DNA from: SIG565 sp045601525
GTDB taxonomy: Bacteria > Bacillota > Clostridia > Oscillospirales > Acutalibacteraceae
Direction: 5' to 3'
Length of the DNA: 8,082 nucleotides
Assembly (NCBI GenBank): GCA_045601525.1
Contig: JAZRZR010000013.1
Coordinates: 1 to 8,082 of the forward strand
Below are positions 6,585 to 8,082 of this stretch, piece by piece; within the stretch, counting starts at the first letter, position 1; each line of letters opens with the position of its first letter. The notes beneath the pieces were generated by a model, which worked only from the letters and a program-made list of their open reading frames with translations, was not told the origin of the DNA and searched no databases. The position numbers were made by a program, and so were the translations under genes.

Positions 6585-6786
6585 CCCAAACTTTCTTTAT
6601 GTTGACCCGTCGGTTGTGACCTACGGCATACAGGCTATCGCAGGTGTTGTAATCGCTGTAGGTGCCGTTGCCGCAATCCTTTGGAGAAAGGCAAAGAAAA
6701 AGGTTACAAAAGCCTTAAAACTCGAGGAAAACACCAAAAAGGAACAGGACGAGGAAATCAAACTCGTTGACGATGACATAATTTAA
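6577..6786 (+). CDS. small single-pass membrane protein, function unknown
   Basis: I do not recognise a family. The 69 residues show a short N-terminal stretch (MINPNFLYVDPSVV), one hydrophobic helix at about 15-36 (YGIQAIAGVVIAVGAVAAIL), a strongly basic juxtamembrane segment WRKAKKKVTKALK (36-48), then an acidic, probably coiled tail ending KLVDDDII. The positive-inside rule puts the tail in the cytosol. Its ATG lies 8 nt inside the fusion gene, with AGGAG 7 nt upstream within that gene, so the two are translationally coupled. This suggests a stoichiometric partner of the insertase-transferase protein. The gene looks real: good ribosome binding site, overlap, and a sensible membrane topology. 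Confidence 0.78.
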   Translation: MINPNFLYVDPSVVTYGIQAIAGVVIAVGAVAAILWRKAKKKVTKALKLEENTKKEQDEEIKLVDDDII

Positions 6787-6801
6787 CAAAAACCACCCAA
6801 A

Positions 6802-6830
6802 GAGGCACACTCCGTAAGGAAGTGTGCCTC
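6802..6830. terminator. strong hairpin after the fusion operon, no U-tract
   Basis: Ten perfect pairs GAGGCACACT/AGTGTGCCTC plus an inner CC-GTAA-GG with one bulged A, starting 15 nt after the small gene's stop. The plus-strand tail is GGTTATATT, poor in T, so efficiency as an intrinsic terminator is doubtful; it may instead protect mRNA 3' ends. Just before it lies AAAAACCACCCAAA, identical to the left arm and loop start of the terminator at 2649-2676 but without its right arm. Confidence 0.55.
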
Positions 6831-6876
6831 GGTTATATTCGGCAACTTAAATCGTATGATTTTAATACTTCTTCAC

Positions 6877-6952
6877 TATTACTTATTACTTTCAAAAATC
6901 ACGACAAAACTTATTTAAGATAAGAGCGAAGATGTAAGAAGTAAAAAGTAAA
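6877..6952. repeat. imperfect inverted repeat of 7-nt units
   Basis: The stretch near 6877-6890 (TTACTTATTACTT) is complementary to AAGTAAAAAGTAA near 6939-6951 with one mismatch. Each arm is itself built of diverged 7-nt units (ATTACTT and AGTAAAA). The right arm abuts the terminator at 6950. It may be the worn remnant of a small non-coding repeat. No reading frame is present. Confidence 0.35.
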
Positions 6953-6983
6953 ATCCCTCAGACTAAAAAGTCTAAGGGATTTT
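6950..6983. terminator. bidirectional terminator between convergent operons
   Basis: Stem AAAATCCCT-c-AGACT, loop AAAA, AGTCT-a-AGGGATTTT, with one C-A mismatch and T-rich tails on both strands. It lies 45 nt beyond the stop of the minus-strand membrane protein and is also the best terminator for the plus-strand fusion operon. Confidence 0.85.
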
Positions 6984-6985
6984 TA

Positions 6986-7009
6986 GCAAGTCGCACCGAT
7001 TTAGATATC
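6986..7009. repeat. direct repeat, left copy
   Basis: GCAAGTCGCACCGA...AGATATC matches the copy at 7897-7920 at 20 of 24 positions in the same orientation. The pair brackets the XRE/membrane-protein cassette. Confidence 0.5.
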
Positions 7010-7027
7010 CATCCTTTCGCAATGGCT

Positions 7028-7426
7028 TTAATACTTTCTCTTTAAAATAAAGAACGATACCCAAAACAGCACGAGCATCAAACATACGGCGCCACCCGAA
7101 GCCATACTCAGCAAATCTTGGTTCAAAAGTTTAAACACGATAGTGCTCAAGGCGCAGATGATAATAAACAGGTAACCCGCCCAAGCCCATGCTTTATTGC
7201 GAATAAAGTGAAACCGTTCATCAGTTTCGGCAACTTCTCTTTTTTCTCGGTAAGTCTCACTCCTGCTCAAACGGTAACTGCGGAGCAGACGCACAATACC
7301 AACGACCATCAAAGCCGAACCCATACCGCTCCAAAATGCGTCTAGGGTTTCCAGGCAGCTCAGAATGGTCAAAACAAGACCGAGCAAAAGCCAGATCACA
7401 CCAAAAATAATATCTTTTTTCTTCAT
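7028..7426 (-). CDS. four-helix membrane protein paired with XRE repressor
   Basis: Uncharacterised 132-residue integral membrane protein. Hydrophobic helices lie at about 7-24, 32-49, 79-97 and 106-127. A charged loop between helices 2 and 3 (50-78) contains SETYREKREVAETDERFHFI and leads into RNKAWAWAGYL, a pattern I associate with small membrane proteins encoded next to XRE regulators in Firmicutes (DUF2178-like; assignment tentative). The ATG at 7426 is chosen because AGGAGG (7438-7433) is 6 nt upstream; an in-frame TTG farther up would lie within the repressor gene and lacks such a site. The repressor's stop is one base away, so the two are translationally coupled and share one promoter. 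The role is unknown; an envelope or stress function would be a guess. Confidence 0.82.
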   Translation of the reverse strand: MKKKDIIFGVIWLLLGLVLTILSCLETLDAFWSGMGSALMVVGIVRLLRSYRLSRSETYREKREVAETDERFHFIRNKAWAWAGYLFIIICALSTIVFKLLNQDLLSMASGGAVCLMLVLFWVSFFILKRKY

Positions 7427-7427
7427 A

Positions 7428-7625
7428 TTATTCCTCCTCAAAAATGAAAACTTCTTCAATGGTCATTCCAAAAAATGTTGCAATTTTATGAGCTAAAAGA
7501 ATGGAAGGGTTGTAGCGTCCGTTCTCCAAAGAACTAATTGTTTGCCGAGATACGCCCATTGCCTTGGCAAACTCTTCTTGGAGAATCCCCTTTTCCTTTC
7601 GGATAGCTTCTATTTTGTTTTTCAA
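7428..7625 (-). CDS. small XRE-family transcriptional regulator (HTH_3, YozG-like)
   Basis: A 65-residue DNA-binding protein that is essentially one Cro/C1-type helix-turn-helix domain. The HTH is at about 16-36 (QEEFAKAMGVSRQTISSLEN), followed by GRYNPSILLAHKIATFFG and the usual acidic end VFIFEEE. Start is TTG at 7625: the family begins MKNKI/MKNRI, AGGGGG lies 7 nt upstream, and no in-frame ATG gives the full domain. It is the first gene of a two-gene unit. Two matching 18-bp palindromes overlap the promoter, so autorepression is very likely. The family is certain; the signal it answers to is not visible, since there is no sensor domain. Confidence 0.95.
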   Translation of the reverse strand: MKNKIEAIRKEKGILQEEFAKAMGVSRQTISSLENGRYNPSILLAHKIATFFGMTIEEVFIFEEE

Positions 7626-7654
7626 AGAAATACCCCCTAAAAAGATATTTAGGA

Positions 7655-7672
7655 TGTAAAGCTTACTTTACA
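7655..7672. promoter_or_regulatory. operator 1, over the transcription start of the XRE operon
   Basis: 18-bp palindrome TGTAAAG-CTTA-CTTTACA with perfect 7-bp arms, covering the predicted start of transcription (about 7671). It is the likely binding site of the downstream XRE repressor. Confidence 0.72.
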
Positions 7673-7677
7673 AAACA

Positions 7678-7706
7678 AATATAACATAGATTTTATTAAA
7701 TGTCAA
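7678..7706 (-). promoter_or_regulatory. strong sigma-A promoter of the XRE/membrane-protein operon
   Basis: On the minus strand: -35 TTGACA (7706-7701), a 17-bp spacer, -10 TATATT (7683-7678). It is near consensus, as expected for a promoter held down by a repressor. Confidence 0.88.
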
Positions 7707-7718
7707 GTTTGCTTTACA
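7701..7718. promoter_or_regulatory. operator 2, over the -35 box of the XRE operon
   Basis: TGTCAAG-TTTG-CTTTACA has the same length and spacing as operator 1. One arm is identical (CTTTACA) and the other differs by one base, where it forms the -35 TTGACA. Centre-to-centre distance to operator 1 is 46 bp. Confidence 0.68.
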
Positions 7719-7830
7719 TAAAAATCGCAAAATCTGCCCTTTATATCTATTGAATATAGTTCAAGTCCTCCCCGAAAGCCGTTTTTGGCTTAGGATATCT
7801 ATGAAATTCAACTATGAAAATTTGCATAGA

Positions 7831-7863
7831 AAAAGTCCGAAACCGTTGTGGTTTCGTACTTTT
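7831..7863. terminator. terminator hairpin downstream of cytidine deaminase
   Basis: Stem AAAAGT-c-CGAAACC, loop GTTGT, GGTTTCG-t-ACTTTT: 13 pairs with one mismatch and A/T-rich ends on both strands. On the minus strand it comes 67 nt after the deaminase stop and before the XRE promoter, so it most likely ends the deaminase transcript. Confidence 0.7.
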
Positions 7864-7896
7864 CTGAGCCGAAGCTTAAATCGGTTCGCATTGTTG

Positions 7897-7920
7897 GCAA
7901 GTTGCACCGAAAAAGATATC
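7897..7920. repeat. direct repeat, right copy
   Basis: GCAAGTTGCACCGA...AGATATC is 20/24 identical to 6986-7009. It lies just past the cytidine deaminase stop; the left copy lies just past the membrane-protein stop, each followed on the minus strand by a terminator hairpin. Confidence 0.5.
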
Positions 7921-7929
7921 GTGCACATT

Positions 7930-8082
7930 TTATACAATTATGGGTTTCCAAGCGAATGGAATTAAATCTTTTATATCAACCTTGATCATTTCGTTGTCAT
8001 CATTATTCAAAATCACTTTAATGTCCGGGCAATACTCTACAAGCATCTGACGGCAGTTGCCACAAGGAGCGACCAGGTAGTT
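7930..8082 (-). CDS. cdd: cytidine deaminase family protein, C-terminal 50 residues, cut by window edge
   Basis: Zinc hydrolase of pyrimidine salvage converting cytidine or deoxycytidine to the uridine form; cytosolic. Only the C-terminal 50 codons are in the window. They contain the second zinc-binding motif PCGNCRQ close to the cut edge, with its two cysteines, followed by MLVEYCPDIKVILNN and a LIPFAWKP end typical of small homotetrameric deaminases. The HAE motif with the first zinc ligand and catalytic glutamate would lie off the window. The stop is at 7930-7932 and a terminator hairpin follows. A blasticidin-S-deaminase-like relative cannot be excluded from this fragment, hence the symbol is tentative. 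Confidence 0.85.
   Translation of the reverse strand, partial: NYLVAPCGNCRQMLVEYCPDIKVILNNDDNEMIKVDIKDLIPFAWKPIIV

Larger units (their letters stand above)
7750..7929. repeat. non-coding stretch, possible dispersed intergenic repeat
   Basis: This stretch between the XRE promoter and the cytidine deaminase stop has no convincing gene. It holds a small hairpin GAAAGCC-GTTTTT-GGCTTA near 7772, the terminator at 7831-7863, a CCGA/TCGG dyad near 7870-7884, and the right copy of a 24-nt direct repeat. Its text resembles intergenic sequences I recall as recurring in Clostridia genomes; that memory-based impression cannot be confirmed here. Confidence 0.35.

Noticed and set aside
7756..7775. GTTCAAGTCC, resembling a tRNA T-loop, as a possible tRNA 3' end or attachment site
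   Set aside because: The flanking five bases on each side do not pair as a T-stem, and no acceptor or anticodon arm is present.
7750..7965. 71-codon plus-strand frame starting at TTG
   Set aside because: It runs through a terminator hairpin, overlaps the 3' end of cytidine deaminase, has no ribosome binding site and shows no recognisable domain.

Overview
The window looks like low-G+C Gram-positive DNA, most likely from a Clostridia gut-type genome (Oscillospiraceae/Ruminococcaceae-like). The evidence is the AT-rich base composition, near-consensus sigma-A promoters, strong purine-rich ribosome binding sites, PyrR, and a G5/3D wall protein. Taxonomy is inference; there is no rRNA or marker gene to settle it.

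Layout. On the left, on the minus strand, is a pyrimidine operon: a promoter and a 150-nt leader with an attenuator-like terminator, then pyrR (530-1066), then the N-terminal 147 codons of a uracil permease running off the left edge. Divergent from it is a plus-strand G5/3D cell-wall protein (1591-2649) with its own promoter, a candidate WalR-like site and a structured leader. It converges on a minus-strand membrane sulfatase/LTA-synthase-like protein (2677-4356), and the two share one bidirectional terminator that touches both stop codons.

The centre is the most interesting part. Divergent from the sulfatase, with back-to-back promoters only 9 bp apart at their -35 boxes, is a 700-residue protein (4482-6584). 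Its N-terminal part is a YidC/Oxa1 membrane insertase and its C-terminal part a TagB/TagF-like CDP-glycerol glycerophosphotransferase. Its stop overlaps the start of a 69-residue single-pass membrane protein. Together these three genes suggest a cell-envelope module linking polyglycerophosphate-type polymer chemistry to membrane insertion, which is inference from domains and arrangement.

On the right, on the minus strand, is a two-gene cassette: a 65-residue XRE repressor and a 132-residue four-helix membrane protein. A very strong promoter precedes it, carrying two matching 18-bp operators. It is bracketed by two diverged 24-bp direct repeats. The last feature is the C-terminal 50 codons of a cytidine deaminase running off the right edge, followed by a terminator hairpin and what may be a dispersed intergenic repeat. 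No rRNA, tRNA, CRISPR array or transposase is visible.
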